A stretch of DNA of 64,000 bases. Source: Idiomarina piscisalsi. GTDB lineage: Bacteria > Pseudomonadota > Gammaproteobacteria > Enterobacterales > Alteromonadaceae. The stretch spans positions 2,523,499 to 2,587,498 of the forward strand of contig NZ_CP022133.1 of assembly GCF_002211765.1 (NCBI RefSeq), given 5' to 3'. The notes beneath the pieces were generated by a model. It was not told where the DNA came from. It searched no databases and saw nothing but the letters and a program-made list of their open reading frames with translations. A program made the translations under genes and the position numbers. Positions 16,813 through 26,618 of the stretch are shown here, in pieces. Numbering within the stretch: the first letter of the stretch is position 1; each line of letters starts with the position of its first letter.

Positions 16813-18864
16813 ATGTGGTTAAAGCAATCCGTTATCGCAGGTAGCCTAGCGCTACTTTTCACTTCCGTGCCAACGTTGGCTCAAGACGCCGCCAAGACAA
16901 CATTCCAGGCGGAAGATATTTTCCAGCTTGAATACGCCAATCAAGTCAGTATTTCGCCAAACGGCAAATACATTGCGTACATACGCAACAGTTTCGACAA
17001 TATGGAAGACAATACGCGTCGCTCATTATGGCTGATTGATACTGAAACCGGTCAACATTTACCGATTTTTGACGATCAATTCAGCTACGGCAGTCTGGCC
17101 TGGTCGAATGATGGTACTCGTCTTGCCTTTGCGTCTAACCGCTCTGATAAAAACCAAATTCATGTTCATTGGATTAAAGAGCAGCGTACCGCAAAAGTCA
17201 CGCACGTGAGCAATAGCCCGGGCAGTATCAGCTGGTCTAACGACGATTCTCAGTTAGCCTTCACCATGTCAGTGAATGCAGAGCCTACGCCATTCGCTAA
17301 AAGCGTGAAAAAGCCGAAAAAACCCAAGGGCGCTAAATGGTCTGAATCGCCGATTATTGTGGAAGAAGCTTATTATCAGCGCGATGGTCGCGGCGTTCTG
17401 GAGCCGGCACATACCCAACTCTTCGTGGTTCCCGCTGAGGGTGGCACCGCGCGCCAACTGACCGAAGGCCCTTATCGACACGGCGGCCCTCTGGCCTGGA
17501 CAGAAGACGACAGCCATATCGTCTTTTCCGGTAACCGCTCGGAAGACTGGGCGTATCAGGTTAACGAAAGTGACCTTTACAGTGTCAGCCTGAGCTCAAA
17601 GGAAGTAGCGCAAGTTACCGACAAGCCTGGTCGCGAGTCATCCCCGCAGTTTTCTCCTGACGGAAAGCGTCTGGCGTACTTGCACAGCTCCAATGAGCCG
17701 GTGCCTTACCATAAATCACAACTGTGGATCATGGATTGGAGCGAGCGTTCAGAAACCGAACTTCAAGCTGACTTTGACCGTTCTTTTAGTTCGCCACAAT
17801 GGACCGGAAACGACTCACTAGCGGTTTCATACGCTGACCAGGGCAAAACCGTTGTTGCTGATGTCACATTGAACAATGAACTAACGAATCGGGTGGATGA
17901 TGTGTCCGGCGTTTATGTCAGCCGACCATACACCATGGGCTCGTTTTCAGCGTCAAAAACCGGCGCTATTGCCTACACCAAAGGCTCCGAATATCGCCCG
18001 GCCGATGTCGGCTATCAGCCTCAAGGTGGTGAAGCGGTTCAATTTACTCAACTGAATGAAGACCTTCTTGGCCATCGTGAACTGGGTAAAGTCCACGAAA
18101 TTCGCTACGAATCTCGCTACGACGGTCAGGAAATTCATGGCTGGTACATTACGCCGCCAAATTACGATGAAAGCAAAGAGTATCCTCTGCTGTTAGAAAT
18201 ACACGGCGGCCCTCATTTGTCTTACGGCCCGCATTTTGCGGCAGAACATCAACGCTATGCCGCCGAGGGCTATGTGGTGCTTTATGTAAACCATCGCGGC
18301 AGTACTTCATACGGTAAAGACTTTGCCATGCTGCTGGACGGCAACTACTCGTCACCTTATGACTTTGCCGACCACATGAGTGGCATTGATTTACTCATTG
18401 ATAAGGGAATTGCCGACTCAGACAACTTGTTTATTGCCGGCGGGTCCGCAGGTGGCATCGCCACAGCGTATGCCGTAGGTCTAACCAACCGTTTCAACGC
18501 TGCGGCAGCCACGAACCCGGTCATTAACTGGGTGAGTAAAGTACTGACCGCTGACAGCTCAATTGGTCAAATTACCAACCAATTCCCGGGTATGCCATGG
18601 GAAGAGCTAGAGCACTATTGGCAACGTTCACCACTGTCTATGGTCGGCGACGTCGAAACGCCCGTGTTGCTATTTACCGGTGAGAAAGATCGTCGTACGC
18701 CGATATCTGAAACCGAGCAGTTCTACCAGGCATTGAAGCTGCAAAAAGTAGATACAGCTATGGTTCGTGTTCCGGATGCGTTTCATGGGGTGACGGCTCG
18801 ACCCTCCAACATGATTGCCAAAATAGAACATGCACTGGCCTGGTTTGAGCAATATAAAAAATGA
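16813..18864 (+). CDS. Exported S9-family prolyl-oligopeptidase-type serine peptidase
   Basis: 683 residues. Residues 1-23 form a signal peptide (cleavage after TLA), so the enzyme acts in the periplasm or outside. A beta-propeller with WD40-like repeats (SPNGKYIAY, SWSNDDSQLAF, SPDGKRLAYL) spans about 30-420 and gates the C-terminal alpha/beta hydrolase domain. The catalytic triad is Ser545 in GGSAGG, Asp626 in GEKDRRTP and His658 in DAFHGV. The closest known activities are dipeptidyl-peptidase and acylaminoacyl-peptidase. AAAGGAGAA precedes the ATG. It overlaps pheA by four bases. Confidence 0.93.
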   Translation: MWLKQSVIAGSLALLFTSVPTLAQDAAKTTFQAEDIFQLEYANQVSISPNGKYIAYIRNSFDNMEDNTRRSLWLIDTETGQHLPIFDDQFSYGSLAWSNDGTRLAFASNRSDKNQIHVHWIKEQRTAKVTHVSNSPGSISWSNDDSQLAFTMSVNAEPTPFAKSVKKPKKPKGAKWSESPIIVEEAYYQRDGRGVLEPAHTQLFVVPAEGGTARQLTEGPYRHGGPLAWTEDDSHIVFSGNRSEDWAYQVNESDLYSVSLSSKEVAQVTDKPGRESSPQFSPDGKRLAYLHSSNEPVPYHKSQLWIMDWSERSETELQADFDRSFSSPQWTGNDSLAVSYADQGKTVVADVTLNNELTNRVDDVSGVYVSRPYTMGSFSASKTGAIAYTKGSEYRPADVGYQPQGGEAVQFTQLNEDLLGHRELGKVHEIRYESRYDGQEIHGWYITPPNYDESKEYPLLLEIHGGPHLSYGPHFAAEHQRYAAEGYVVLYVNHRGSTSYGKDFAMLLDGNYSSPYDFADHMSGIDLLIDKGIADSDNLFIAGGSAGGIATAYAVGLTNRFNAAAATNPVINWVSKVLTADSSIGQITNQFPGMPWEELEHYWQRSPLSMVGDVETPVLLFTGEKDRRTPISETEQFYQALKLQKVDTAMVRVPDAFHGVTARPSNMIAKIEHALAWFEQYKK

Positions 18865-19682
18865 AGTTCGCCACGCTAGGCCCTGCCGGCACCTTTTCCG
18901 AGGTTGCCGCGGGGCTTTATCAGCCTGAACAAGATCACGACATTCAGTTACTGGATAACCTGGTCAGCTGCCTGGATTCAGTAGGTAAGGAATGCGACGC
19001 TGCCGTTGTTCCTATTGAAAATTTGACCGAAGGCTTCGTTTCTCCGGTCGTCGACTATTTGGTTCAACGGCCCTTGCGCATTCAGGCGGAAATTCGTATT
19101 CCTGTTGGCTTTCAGTGTCTCAGTAATCGTGCGAACCCTACCCAGGTATGGGCGCAGTTTGTCGCAGCCGGACAATGTAACTCGTACTTACACAAGCTCG
19201 GACTGCCTATTATTCATACGGCCAGCAACGCCGCGTCGCTTCAAGCTCTACTGACGGCTGAAGAGGCGTCTGCAGCCATCGTTCCCCAACACATTAGTTG
19301 CCCGGAGACGTTGCAGATATTGAATAACAATATCGCTGACAACCCACGCAACGAAACGCGCTTCGTGGTATTATCCGCAACATCTGAAGAGCCTGAGTTC
19401 ATTAAGGACCAGCGTTGGAAAAGCAGCTTGCTGCTCATTGATGACAACGACCACCCCGGCTTACTGGTCGACAGCTTGCAGGTGTTTGCAAAGCAGCAAA
19501 TCAACTTAACCTCTATAGTGTCGCGGCCGGCGGGTAGTCAGTTTGGTGACTATCATTTCTTTATCGACTTTGATGGTCACCGCAGCGAACCGGGTGTCGC
19601 TTCTGCTCTTGAAGAATTGACCGCTATGAACAACATTCACTGGCTGGGGTCTTACCCTGCCGCAGAAATAGGAAAGCAGTAA
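18861..19682 (+). CDS. pheA: Prephenate dehydratase (monofunctional PheA)
   Basis: Converts prephenate to phenylpyruvate in phenylalanine synthesis. 273 residues, no chorismate mutase domain. The dehydratase domain (about 1-180) shows GPAGTFSE at the N-terminus, VPIEN (50-54) and the catalytic TRF motif (166-168). An ACT regulatory domain (about 190-265) would bind phenylalanine; its usual ESRP motif reads VSRP here. The start overlaps the S9 peptidase stop in ATGA, so the two are coupled. This is an unusual partnership for a biosynthetic enzyme. Confidence 0.92.
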   Translation: MKFATLGPAGTFSEVAAGLYQPEQDHDIQLLDNLVSCLDSVGKECDAAVVPIENLTEGFVSPVVDYLVQRPLRIQAEIRIPVGFQCLSNRANPTQVWAQFVAAGQCNSYLHKLGLPIIHTASNAASLQALLTAEEASAAIVPQHISCPETLQILNNNIADNPRNETRFVVLSATSEEPEFIKDQRWKSSLLLIDDNDHPGLLVDSLQVFAKQQINLTSIVSRPAGSQFGDYHFFIDFDGHRSEPGVASALEELTAMNNIHWLGSYPAAEIGKQ

Positions 19683-20332
19683 TGTCTCTGGAAGTCATAA
19701 AACACGAACCGGCAGGCACAGCCGACGCCGTTATCATTTGGTTGCATGGCCTGGGTGCTTCAGGCAATGACTTTGTCCCCATGACTGAGCACTTAAAATT
19801 TGCCAACGCGCAGGTTCGCTTTTTGTTCCCTCATGCGCCACAAATGCCGGTCACCATAAACCAGGGCATGGTTATGCCCGCCTGGTACGACATTACCGAC
19901 ATGAGCATCGATCGCCAGATAGACAGCAAACAGCTGCGCGAGTCGGCGGCTAAAGTACACGCCATGATAGACGAGCAAGTTGCTCAAGGCATCGACAGTA
20001 AACGCATTATCATTGCCGGGTTCTCACAGGGCGGCGCCGTGGGTTATGAAGCTGCTTTGACCTACCCGAAACCGCTGGCGGGTTTAATGGCGCATTCTAC
20101 GTACTTTGCGACAGCCGACGATATTCAGGTCAATGAAGCCAATGCACAACTGCCCATTTTGGTTCAGCACGGTACCCAAGATCCTGTGGTTCCGGAAGTT
20201 CTTAGCCAGAAAGCGTGTGCAATTTTGAAAGAGAAAGGGTTCTCAGTGACGTATCAAACCTACCCAATGCCGCACTCACTGTGCTTAGAGCAGGTTCAGG
20301 ACATGCAGAAATGGCTGGATGAGCGGTTTTAA
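19682..20332 (+). CDS. Alpha/beta-hydrolase carboxylesterase (phospholipase/carboxylesterase family)
   Basis: 216 residues, the usual size for this EstB/acyl-protein-thioesterase-like family. LHGLGASGND (21-30) forms the oxyanion region. The catalytic triad is Ser115 in GFSQGG, Asp167 in HGTQDP and His198 in MPHSL. No signal peptide, so cytoplasmic. The ATG overlaps the pheA stop by one base (TAATG), making a three-gene coupled unit with the S9 peptidase and pheA. Physiological substrate unknown. Confidence 0.9.
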   Translation: MSLEVIKHEPAGTADAVIIWLHGLGASGNDFVPMTEHLKFANAQVRFLFPHAPQMPVTINQGMVMPAWYDITDMSIDRQIDSKQLRESAAKVHAMIDEQVAQGIDSKRIIIAGFSQGGAVGYEAALTYPKPLAGLMAHSTYFATADDIQVNEANAQLPILVQHGTQDPVVPEVLSQKACAILKEKGFSVTYQTYPMPHSLCLEQVQDMQKWLDERF

Positions 20333-20351
20333 CCGCTCACCTAAGCTGGAA

Positions 20352-21440
20352 TTAACTTGCTAACAGTTGCAGTTTATCCGCCCACGTAGAAGCTAAATTC
20401 TCGCCCCGCTCAAACGAGTCGATCATAATATTCACGTGACCGACTTTACGACCCGGTCGCGCATCCTTGCCATACCAATGACATTCAGCGGCAGCCGCTT
20501 CCCATAAAGCTTCAGGAATACCGGCCACGCCAATCACATTAACCATTAATGTCGGCGCAATAAGCAGCTCTGGCAGCGGTAAGCCGGTAATCGCACGAAT
20601 ATGCAGATTAAACTGGTCGCAATTAGCGCCGCTCATCGTCCAGTGCCCTGAATTATGAACTCGCGGAGCCACTTCGTTCACCAGCAAATGCTGGTTGTCA
20701 CCCTCTCCAACCACGAAAAACTCTATAGCCAAAACGCCGACGTAGTCGAGTGCATCGGTCAGCTTTTTATGATGCTCTTTGGCTAACGCCTCAAGCGCTT
20801 TAGAAAAGTGTTCTGCGCCCGCCAAACTATAAGACAGGATACCTTTCGTATGAACATTCAAAGTCAGCGGGAAACAGCGCTGCTCACCTTTATGCGAGCG
20901 CGCTCCAACAACGGACACCTCATCGGTAAAGGCTATCATGTCTTCGACAATACCCGGGCGTTGTCCTGCATCTTCAGCAATAGCGGTAATGTCCTCGCCT
21001 GGCTTCCAGCGCCACTGCCCTTTACCGTCGTAACCACCTTTTGCTGATTTGATCACAACCGCATGGTCACAGCTTTCTAAAATAGCCGTCAATTCAGTAG
21101 TGTTCTCATAAGCTTTCCAGGCGGAAGTGGGAATATCCAGCTCATCACAAAGCGCTTTTTGCGTACGACGATCAACTAAGCCATTGAAACGCTCTGCTTT
21201 TAATAAAAACTTATCGGCCGTTTTAGCAACCAGCGCTTCGCCTAAGTGCTCGTGCTCCCAGGTGGTTACATCCGCCCAGTCATTCGCCTCGGCTAGCGTC
21301 ATTGCCAAAGGTTGTTGGCTACCTAAAGCCATCACCTTATCCAGTCGGTCACTGTATAAGACACATTCATGCCCCTGCTGAATAACAGCTTTACCCAGCA
21401 TTTGACCTAACTGCCCGTTGCCAAGGATCAAAATTTTCAT
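20352..21440 (-). CDS. purK: N5-carboxyaminoimidazole ribonucleotide synthase
   Basis: ATP-grasp enzyme that carboxylates AIR with bicarbonate to N5-CAIR in purine synthesis. 362 residues. GNGQLGQML (7-15) is the N-terminal Rossmann motif. The ATP-grasp core (about 100-290) includes [13 protein letters not shown] and [14 protein letters not shown], the latter the family signature. It overlaps purE by four bases and works with PurE on the same intermediate. Confidence 0.96.
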   Translation of the reverse strand: MKILILGNGQLGQMLGKAVIQQGHECVLYSDRLDKVMALGSQQPLAMTLAEANDWADVTTWEHEHLGEALVAKTADKFLLKAERFNGLVDRRTQKALCDELDIPTSAWKAYENTTELTAILESCDHAVVIKSAKGGYDGKGQWRWKPGEDITAIAEDAGQRPGIVEDMIAFTDEVSVVGARSHKGEQRCFPLTLNVHTKGILSYSLAGAEHFSKALEALAKEHHKKLTDALDYVGVLAIEFFVVGEGDNQHLLVNEVAPRVHNSGHWTMSGANCDQFNLHIRAITGLPLPELLIAPTLMVNVIGVAGIPEALWEAAAAECHWYGKDARPGRKVGHVNIMIDSFERGENLASTWADKLQLLAS

Positions 21441-21928
21441 TTTGGCAGCTCCAAATCTGAGTTCGCCATGACTTTTTCTTTCTGCGCTGTGCGGAATTCA
21501 TGTACGCGTTTACGCACGTCGCTGTCAAAGCTGCCAATAACCTGAGCAGCCAACAAGCCCGCATTGGCCGCACCGGCATCACCAATCGCCAGAGTACCAA
21601 CAGCGACACCTTTAGGCATTTGCACAATAGACAATAAACTGTCTAAACCTTTTAATTGCTTGCTTGGAACCGGCACACCAAACACAGGAATAGCCGTATA
21701 AGCCGCCAGCATACCCGGTAAATGAGCAGCGCCGCCGGCGCCGGCAATAACCACAGGCACTCCGTCTTGCTCGGCTTGTTCCATAGTCGACTTAAGTAAG
21801 TCCGGCGTACGATGCGCAGAAACGACCTTCGCCTGCCACTTTACGTTCAGCGATTCCAGCATTTCTGCTGCTTTTTGCATTACCGGCCAATCGGACTGGG
21901 AACCCATTAGAATCAATACCGGAGCCAT
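21437..21928 (-). CDS. purE: N5-carboxyaminoimidazole ribonucleotide mutase
   Basis: Class I PurE converting N5-CAIR to CAIR. 163 residues. The motifs [11 protein letters not shown] (7-17), SAHRTPD (about 37-43) and [11 protein letters not shown] (about 63-73) form the active site, with the catalytic histidine in AHRT/AAHL. First gene of the purEK operon. The 180-base upstream region shared with the isochorismatase-like gene shows no clear PurR palindrome. Confidence 0.97.
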   Translation of the reverse strand: MAPVLILMGSQSDWPVMQKAAEMLESLNVKWQAKVVSAHRTPDLLKSTMEQAEQDGVPVVIAGAGGAAHLPGMLAAYTAIPVFGVPVPSKQLKGLDSLLSIVQMPKGVAVGTLAIGDAGAANAGLLAAQVIGSFDSDVRKRVHEFRTAQKEKVMANSDLELPK

Positions 21929-22111
21929 GGTGTCACCTTTTATTTACTGTTTTGGATGTGCATCTGCATTTGGAAAGGCGGGAATTGTAGCTATTGGCGG
22001 GCGCGACTGCAAATTTACTGCGGATTTTTTAAGCAAGCTACGACTTTTTGCTAATCGCCTTGTTAATCCGCTAAGGTAGAATGCTATAAAACATTGCTAA
22101 TGAGGTATTCC

Positions 22112-22657
22112 ATGTTGCTTTCAGCCCAAGACTCGCTGCTTCTTATTGTCGATGCTCAGGAACGGCTGTTACCGGCCATTCACCAACGTGACGTTGTCAC
22201 CTCACGTATGCGCTGGCTGGGCGAAATTGCTATGCAACTGGACGTGCCCATTTTAATTACCGAGCAATATCCCAAAGGCCTGGGCTACACCGTTAGTGCC
22301 TTGCAGGACATTATTGAAGCCGGCCGAGTGGTCGAGAAAACCCACTTCAGTGCCTTGAAAGAGCAAACCTTCCGCGATGTGCTCAGTGAATACAATAAAA
22401 AACACCTTGTTATTATGGGCATGGAAACGCACGTTTGTGTCATGCAAACCGCTATAGATATGCAAAATGCGGGTTACCAGGTCTTTTTGCCGTCTGACAC
22501 GGTTGGCTCAAGACGCCCCACAGACAAAGAATGTGCGATAGAGCGCATGAGAAACTCCGGCATTGAAATTATTACTTCTGAAATGGCGGCGTTCGAGTGG
22601 CTTGAGAAGTCTGGTACCGATACTTTCCGCCACATTAGTCGTAACTGGTTAAAATAA
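22112..22657 (+). CDS. Isochorismatase-family hydrolase
   Basis: 181 residues from ATG 22112, preceded by GAGGT; upstream in-frame starts lie before this site. The cysteine-hydrolase triad is visible: Asp in VDAQERL (about residue 13), Lys in EKTHFSAL (about 80) and Cys in METHVCV (about 112). This is the YcaC-like branch rather than true isochorismatases. It is not beside siderophore genes, so isochorismate is an unlikely substrate. Divergent from purE, monocistronic. Confidence 0.88.
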   Translation: MLLSAQDSLLLIVDAQERLLPAIHQRDVVTSRMRWLGEIAMQLDVPILITEQYPKGLGYTVSALQDIIEAGRVVEKTHFSALKEQTFRDVLSEYNKKHLVIMGMETHVCVMQTAIDMQNAGYQVFLPSDTVGSRRPTDKECAIERMRNSGIEIITSEMAAFEWLEKSGTDTFRHISRNWLK

Positions 22658-22669
22658 AACAAGGTCTTG

Positions 22670-22697
22670 TTGACTCGGGCTGTATAAAGCGTATACT
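22670..22697 (+). promoter_or_regulatory. Promoter of the cold-shock gene
   Basis: TTGACT (22670-22675), 16-base spacer, TATACT (22692-22697). Predicted transcript begins near 22704, giving a leader of about 135 nt before the cold-shock ORF, as is typical for cspA-type genes whose leader refolds at low temperature. Confidence 0.7.
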
Positions 22698-22839
22698 CGA
22701 AGCCGCTGAGAAAATTTCGGCTATTGATTTGAGATTATTTACGAAGTCCTTTTTTGCTGTACCTCGTTTTGTAAGTCCAAGTAATACCAAGTTTTTTGAG
22801 CATTTTTGTTTTTAACATGCACTACGAGGAAATATCAGC

Positions 22840-23046
22840 ATGTCTACTACTACTGGTAAAGTAAAATTCTTTAACGAAGCAAAAGGCTTCGGTTTCATCG
22901 AGCAAGAAAACGGCGCAGACGTATTCGTACATTTCAGCGCTATCCAAGCAGACGGTTTCAAAACTTTGGCTGAAGGCCAACAAGTTTCTTTCACCGTTGC
23001 TCAAGGTCCTAAAGGTCCTCAAGCTGAAAACGTAGTTCCTATGTAA
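22840..23046 (+). CDS. CspA-family cold-shock protein
   Basis: A 68-residue single cold-shock domain that binds single-stranded RNA and DNA and acts as an RNA chaperone. RNP1 (KGFGFIEQ, about 15-22) and RNP2 (VFVHFSAI, about 31-38) are intact. ACGAGGAAA precedes the ATG. The gene stands alone with a long leader and its own terminator. Whether it is cold-induced or constitutive cannot be told from the coding sequence. Confidence 0.96.
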   Translation: MSTTTGKVKFFNEAKGFGFIEQENGADVFVHFSAIQADGFKTLAEGQQVSFTVAQGPKGPQAENVVPM

Positions 23047-23092
23047 GGAACTCTTAGTGCACATAGTGCATTAAGCGTTTTAAAGAATTTCG

Positions 23093-23122
23093 AAACGCCG
23101 CTTTTTTAAGCGGCGTTTTTTT
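23093..23122 (+). terminator. Terminator of the cold-shock gene
   Basis: Perfect 11-bp stem AAACGCCGCTT / AAGCGGCGTTT around TTTT, followed by T residues. Confidence 0.93.
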
Positions 23123-23153
23123 ATGCATTAATAAACTTTCTTTTGTCTTTCCC

Positions 23154-23180
23154 TCAACTATTCCTGAAAAAATACGATAA
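23154..23180 (+). promoter_or_regulatory. Sigma28 (FliA)-like promoter of the Aer-like receptor
   Basis: TCAA (23154-23157), exactly 15 bases, then TACGATAA (23173-23180), against the flagellar consensus TAAA-N15-GCCGATAA. Three of four and six of eight bases match. Chemoreceptor genes are classic FliA targets. Predicted start near 23187. Confidence 0.5.
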
Positions 23181-23191
23181 CTTTACTAGTA

Positions 23192-23205
23192 TTGATATTA
23201 ATCAA
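23192..23205 (+). promoter_or_regulatory. Perfect FNR-type box upstream of the Aer-like receptor
   Basis: TTGATATTAATCAA is a full match to TTGAT-N4-ATCAA. It lies 19 bases before the ATG and just downstream of the predicted transcription start, where a bound regulator would block rather than activate. Confidence 0.65.
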
Positions 23206-23224
23206 AGTTTCTTAAAAGGTTGTT

Positions 23225-24796
23225 ATGAAAAATAATGGTCCGGTCACCGGCAAGGAAAACCGTTTCCCCGATCACTACAGACTAATCTCTTCGACAGATC
23301 TAAAAGGCGTTATTCGTCACTGCAATGAAGATTTCGTCAAAGTAAGCGGCTACACACGCGACCAACTCATTGGTTCACCACACAACATTCTGCGCCATCC
23401 GGATATGCCAGCAGGCGTATTCGAGCATATGTGGAAAACCATTAAACGGGGCAAGCCCTGGATGGGCCTTGTTAAAAACCGTTGTAAAAATGGCGACCAT
23501 TACTGGGTTAGTGCGTATGTCACACCCATTATGGAAGACGGAAAGCCGCAAGGCTTTGAGTCCGTTCGTGTCGCCACATCAGATACCCGAAAAAAGCGTG
23601 CTCAATCGGTTTATGACCGACTAAACGCAGGCAAACATGCATTACCGCTAACTCAGCGTTTCTGGCTTGGCTGCAAAGACCTCATGCCGGTTGTGATTCC
23701 GGGCGTTACGGCCAGTGCGGTCATTGCATTAATGGGTCAACCCGTGGCTGCGCTTATCGCACTTGCGGCGACCGCCGTAACGACCTTTGCCTATGGCGCT
23801 TATATTGGCCGAATGCTGCAAGGACTACTTAATCTACGTCCCGAAGCCTTCGACTCTGAGTTAGTAGGAATGACCTACTTCAATATGCAGGGGCGAGAAG
23901 CAAAACTGGCGATGCAGCTATTAAGCGAAGGCGCACGAAACAGGACCGCCCTTAGCCGCATGAAAGATGCAGTTTCAGGACTTTTAGCGATAGCAGATGA
24001 CACTCACCAACAAGCAGCGGACAGTAAAGCTCAAATAGACAAGCAAACAGCATCGACCGAACAAACCGCAACGGCCATGAATGAAATGTCGTCGGCAATT
24101 CAGGAAGTGGCTGATACGGTAGAGCGTAACGCCCAGCAAGCTGAATCGGCCCGAGCTAATGTCGAAAACAGTGTTCAGCTCGCGCGTCAAGCGAGTGATG
24201 TTATTGTCAGCTTGCACGACGCAGTTAAGGAAATTGCTCAAACGGTTCATGAGCTCGATCAGTCAACCGGTGCGATAGGTGAAGCAGCCGATTTAATTTC
24301 ATCGATTGCTGACCAAACCAATTTACTGGCTCTTAACGCCGCCATTGAGGCAGCACGTGCCGGTGAACACGGTCGTGGGTTCTCGGTAGTAGCAGACGAA
24401 GTACGTAACTTGGCGCAACGCACAACTCAATCAACAGACAGCATTCATCAGGTCATTCAACAACTGCGCGATAAAGCGGGTAACGCGGTTTCTGTATCGA
24501 ACAAAGGCGAAGAAGCTGCGGCTGATGGGGTCAACAAAGTGAGAGAAGCCGACACAGCGTTGGGCGAAATATCGACGGCTATCCAGGAAATTTCAGATAT
24601 GTCCACCCAAATGGCGTCGGCCGTTGAAGAGCAAAGCGGAGTTGCTGAGCATATCAGCGAGCAAATCACCTCTATTGCGGACACTGCACGCTCAACTCAA
24701 GCAACATCGGAGCAGACTCAGAGTTCAAGCACAGAGCTGCAATCAACCATTAAGCAGCTCTACTCGCTTATTGAACGCTTTGACTTGAAGTCCTAA
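23225..24796 (+). CDS. PAS-domain methyl-accepting chemotaxis protein, Aer-like
   Basis: 523 residues. An N-terminal PAS domain (about 15-125) contains the Aer-type sequence [16 protein letters not shown] and [17 protein letters not shown], which in Aer binds FAD to sense redox state. Two adjacent hydrophobic stretches (about 155-200) form a short membrane hairpin with almost no periplasmic loop, again like Aer. The C-terminal signalling domain (about 250-523) carries the hairpin-tip signature [19 protein letters not shown]. Predicted role: energy or oxygen taxis through CheW/CheA. Convergent with cysE, overlapping by four bases. Confidence 0.92.
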   Translation: MKNNGPVTGKENRFPDHYRLISSTDLKGVIRHCNEDFVKVSGYTRDQLIGSPHNILRHPDMPAGVFEHMWKTIKRGKPWMGLVKNRCKNGDHYWVSAYVTPIMEDGKPQGFESVRVATSDTRKKRAQSVYDRLNAGKHALPLTQRFWLGCKDLMPVVIPGVTASAVIALMGQPVAALIALAATAVTTFAYGAYIGRMLQGLLNLRPEAFDSELVGMTYFNMQGREAKLAMQLLSEGARNRTALSRMKDAVSGLLAIADDTHQQAADSKAQIDKQTASTEQTATAMNEMSSAIQEVADTVERNAQQAESARANVENSVQLARQASDVIVSLHDAVKEIAQTVHELDQSTGAIGEAADLISSIADQTNLLALNAAIEAARAGEHGRGFSVVADEVRNLAQRTTQSTDSIHQVIQQLRDKAGNAVSVSNKGEEAAADGVNKVREADTALGEISTAIQEISDMSTQMASAVEEQSGVAEHISEQITSIADTARSTQATSEQTQSSSTELQSTIKQLYSLIERFDLKS

Positions 24797-25605
24797 AAGT
24801 TATCCTGCTCTTTATGATGAGTGCGTCGCTCAGCGGCGCGCTCAGTTTCTTCCAAAAAGTCGACATCATCGACATCAACTTCCGGAATTTCGCCGCATAC
24901 ATCACCACCAAGCTTATTGATCGCCTGGCAAAGATCAGCGACCTTGGTATCTAAAACTTGAACATGGTCAAGCATACGACCTATCGCTGTCGCGACGGGA
25001 TCAGGGTTATCCGCCGAAATCGCATATGCATCAAAGCCATACTCTCGCGCCATTTTTTCCCGGCGTTCACTGGTCTCTTTATCAACACCCGACTTCGCCA
25101 CACGAGCAGGAATACCAACAACCGTCGTTAGCTCAGGAACGTCACGTACCACCACGGCATTCGAGCCAATTCTCGCCTGCTGGCCAACCGTGAGCGGCCC
25201 TAAGACTTTTGCACCGGCACCAATAACAACACCGTCTTTCAACGTTGGGTGTCTTTTGCCTTTATGCCAGCTGGTGCCGCCTAAAGTGACACCGTGATAC
25301 AACGTAACGTCGTCACCTATTTCCGCGGTTTCACCAATCACAACGCCCATACCGTGGTCGATGAAAAAGCGGCGCCCTATTTTAGCGCCCGGATGTATTT
25401 CAATACCGGTCAGCCAACGCGCAACGTTTGAAAGAAAACGAGCCAGCCAGTAAAACTTCCACGTCCACAGTTTATGGCTTATACGATGAAACCAAATGGC
25501 GTGCAGCCCGGGGTAATGGAACAGTACCTCCATGGTATTGCGAGCAGCCGGGTCACGATCGAATACACTGGCGATGTCTTCTTTCATTCCTTTAAAAAAC
25601 GCCAT
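24793..25605 (-). CDS. cysE: Serine O-acetyltransferase
   Basis: Makes O-acetylserine for cysteine synthesis. 270 residues. The left-handed beta-helix of hexapeptide repeats (about 65-165) contains [21 protein letters not shown] and HGVTLGG, with the catalytic Asp/His pair in IDHGMG. The N-terminal helical domain is short, and a C-terminal extension of about 90 residues ends in an acidic/His-rich tail; this resembles the NifP/epsilon-type rather than the E. coli form. It follows DUF2489 by nine bases, as last gene of the yihI operon. Confidence 0.94.
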   Translation of the reverse strand: MAFFKGMKEDIASVFDRDPAARNTMEVLFHYPGLHAIWFHRISHKLWTWKFYWLARFLSNVARWLTGIEIHPGAKIGRRFFIDHGMGVVIGETAEIGDDVTLYHGVTLGGTSWHKGKRHPTLKDGVVIGAGAKVLGPLTVGQQARIGSNAVVVRDVPELTTVVGIPARVAKSGVDKETSERREKMAREYGFDAYAISADNPDPVATAIGRMLDHVQVLDTKVADLCQAINKLGGDVCGEIPEVDVDDVDFLEETERAAERRTHHKEQDNF

Positions 25606-25614
25606 GCGGCCTCC

Positions 25615-26073
25615 TCAGGCGGCGGGAAAATTCTTCAATAGCTTGTCGACGTCAGCAAGGATAATGTCGCGCATGTTTTTCTCGTATCCTTCACGCTCAT
25701 CATCCAGCTCACGAATCTTTTTCTTAGGAAACTTTTTGCGGTTTTCATGTGTCGGCATGTGTTTAATTTTGTCGTACATGTCATGCATCGCCGGATAGTC
25801 CTGCGAGTAGTCATATTTGACCGCTTCCGGCCGATGGTCGAGCAGCACAACGATTCGTAAACACCCTTCAGACAAAGGGCACTGCTCTTGTTGCATTGCC
25901 TTAGCTATCGTAATAATACTCTCGTCAATTCGATCAACACGCTTTTGTACGGCCGCTTTGCGTATATTATTCTGACCACGTAGTCGTAACATTAGCGTTG
26001 CCGCATACCATCCAAGCCCGATAATAATAACGAGCCCAACTATGGCTATTACCCAAAGTAGTTCACTGGACAT
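25615..26073 (-). CDS. DUF2489-family membrane-anchored protein
   Basis: 152 residues: one N-terminal transmembrane helix (about 5-27, LLWVIAIVGLVIIIGLGWYAA) followed by a charged cytoplasmic domain containing a paired Cys motif (QCPLSEGC, about 64-71). Function unknown; the family is often found next to yihI in Alteromonadales and Vibrionales. Its ATG overlaps the yihI stop by one base. Confidence 0.85.
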   Translation of the reverse strand: MSSELLWVIAIVGLVIIIGLGWYAATLMLRLRGQNNIRKAAVQKRVDRIDESIITIAKAMQQEQCPLSEGCLRIVVLLDHRPEAVKYDYSQDYPAMHDMYDKIKHMPTHENRKKFPKKKIRELDDEREGYEKNMRDIILADVDKLLKNFPAA

Positions 26074-26489
26074 TAGTACTCCTCATCATCCCAGTCGTCA
26101 TCAAGCTCGTAACCCAGCTTGCTGATAAGTGTTTCGTAACGCTCTGACTTTTCATCCAAATAGCGCTGCTCTTCGGCACTCAAGGTTTCCCCTTCTTCAA
26201 AGCGTTCAGCCAAACTTTGTAGGCGCTCATCGTTTTGCAGCTGCTGCAACTGCTGCTCAGGCGTCATCACAAGTTCTATTTTACGGCGACTGCCAACGCG
26301 AGGATCTTTCTCATCCGAACTTTCGCTTTGAGTCGCGGTTGCTTTTTGATGCTCAAGGTGGCGCTGGCCCGGCCGCAGACCTTTCCCTTTCTTTTTCCCC
26401 TTAGTGCTTACTTCACTTGGGCGCTTGTCTTTTGGCTGCTTCGAGGGTGCCAAAGGACCTGTCTTACGTGTTTTCTTTCGGCGAGTCAT
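26073..26489 (-). CDS. yihI: Der GTPase-activating protein YihI
   Basis: 138 residues. Very basic N-terminal half (TRRKKTRKTG, STKGKKKGKG) and an acidic C-terminal half ending DDDWDDEEY, the usual composition of YihI. The protein stimulates GTP hydrolysis by Der (EngA) and so influences 50S ribosome assembly. It lies downstream of a candidate small RNA on the same strand, matching the csrC-yihI order of E. coli. Confidence 0.9.
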   Translation of the reverse strand: MTRRKKTRKTGPLAPSKQPKDKRPSEVSTKGKKKGKGLRPGQRHLEHQKATATQSESSDEKDPRVGSRRKIELVMTPEQQLQQLQNDERLQSLAERFEEGETLSAEEQRYLDEKSERYETLISKLGYELDDDWDDEEY

Positions 26490-26593
26490 TGTCGCTCCTG
26501 GTTAGGAAAACGTTAAAGTAAAGATATAGGGGTATTGTAACGCAAGAATGCGTAAAACGTCATTGTTGGAATAAGAATGAGGGGGTAGAAAAG

Positions 26594-26618
26594 AAAAAAG
26601 GCGATGTTGCCATCGCCT
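26594..26618 (-). terminator. Minus-strand intrinsic terminator in front of yihI
   Basis: 8-bp perfect stem AGGCGATG / CATCGCCT with 4-nt loop; on the minus strand it is followed by six T. On the plus strand no T-run follows. It must therefore end a minus-strand transcript that starts to its right, where no protein gene exists. Confidence 0.8.

Noticed and set aside
21929..22111. PurR operator between purE and the isochorismatase-like gene
   Set aside because: No ACGCAAACGTTTGCGT-like palindrome found.
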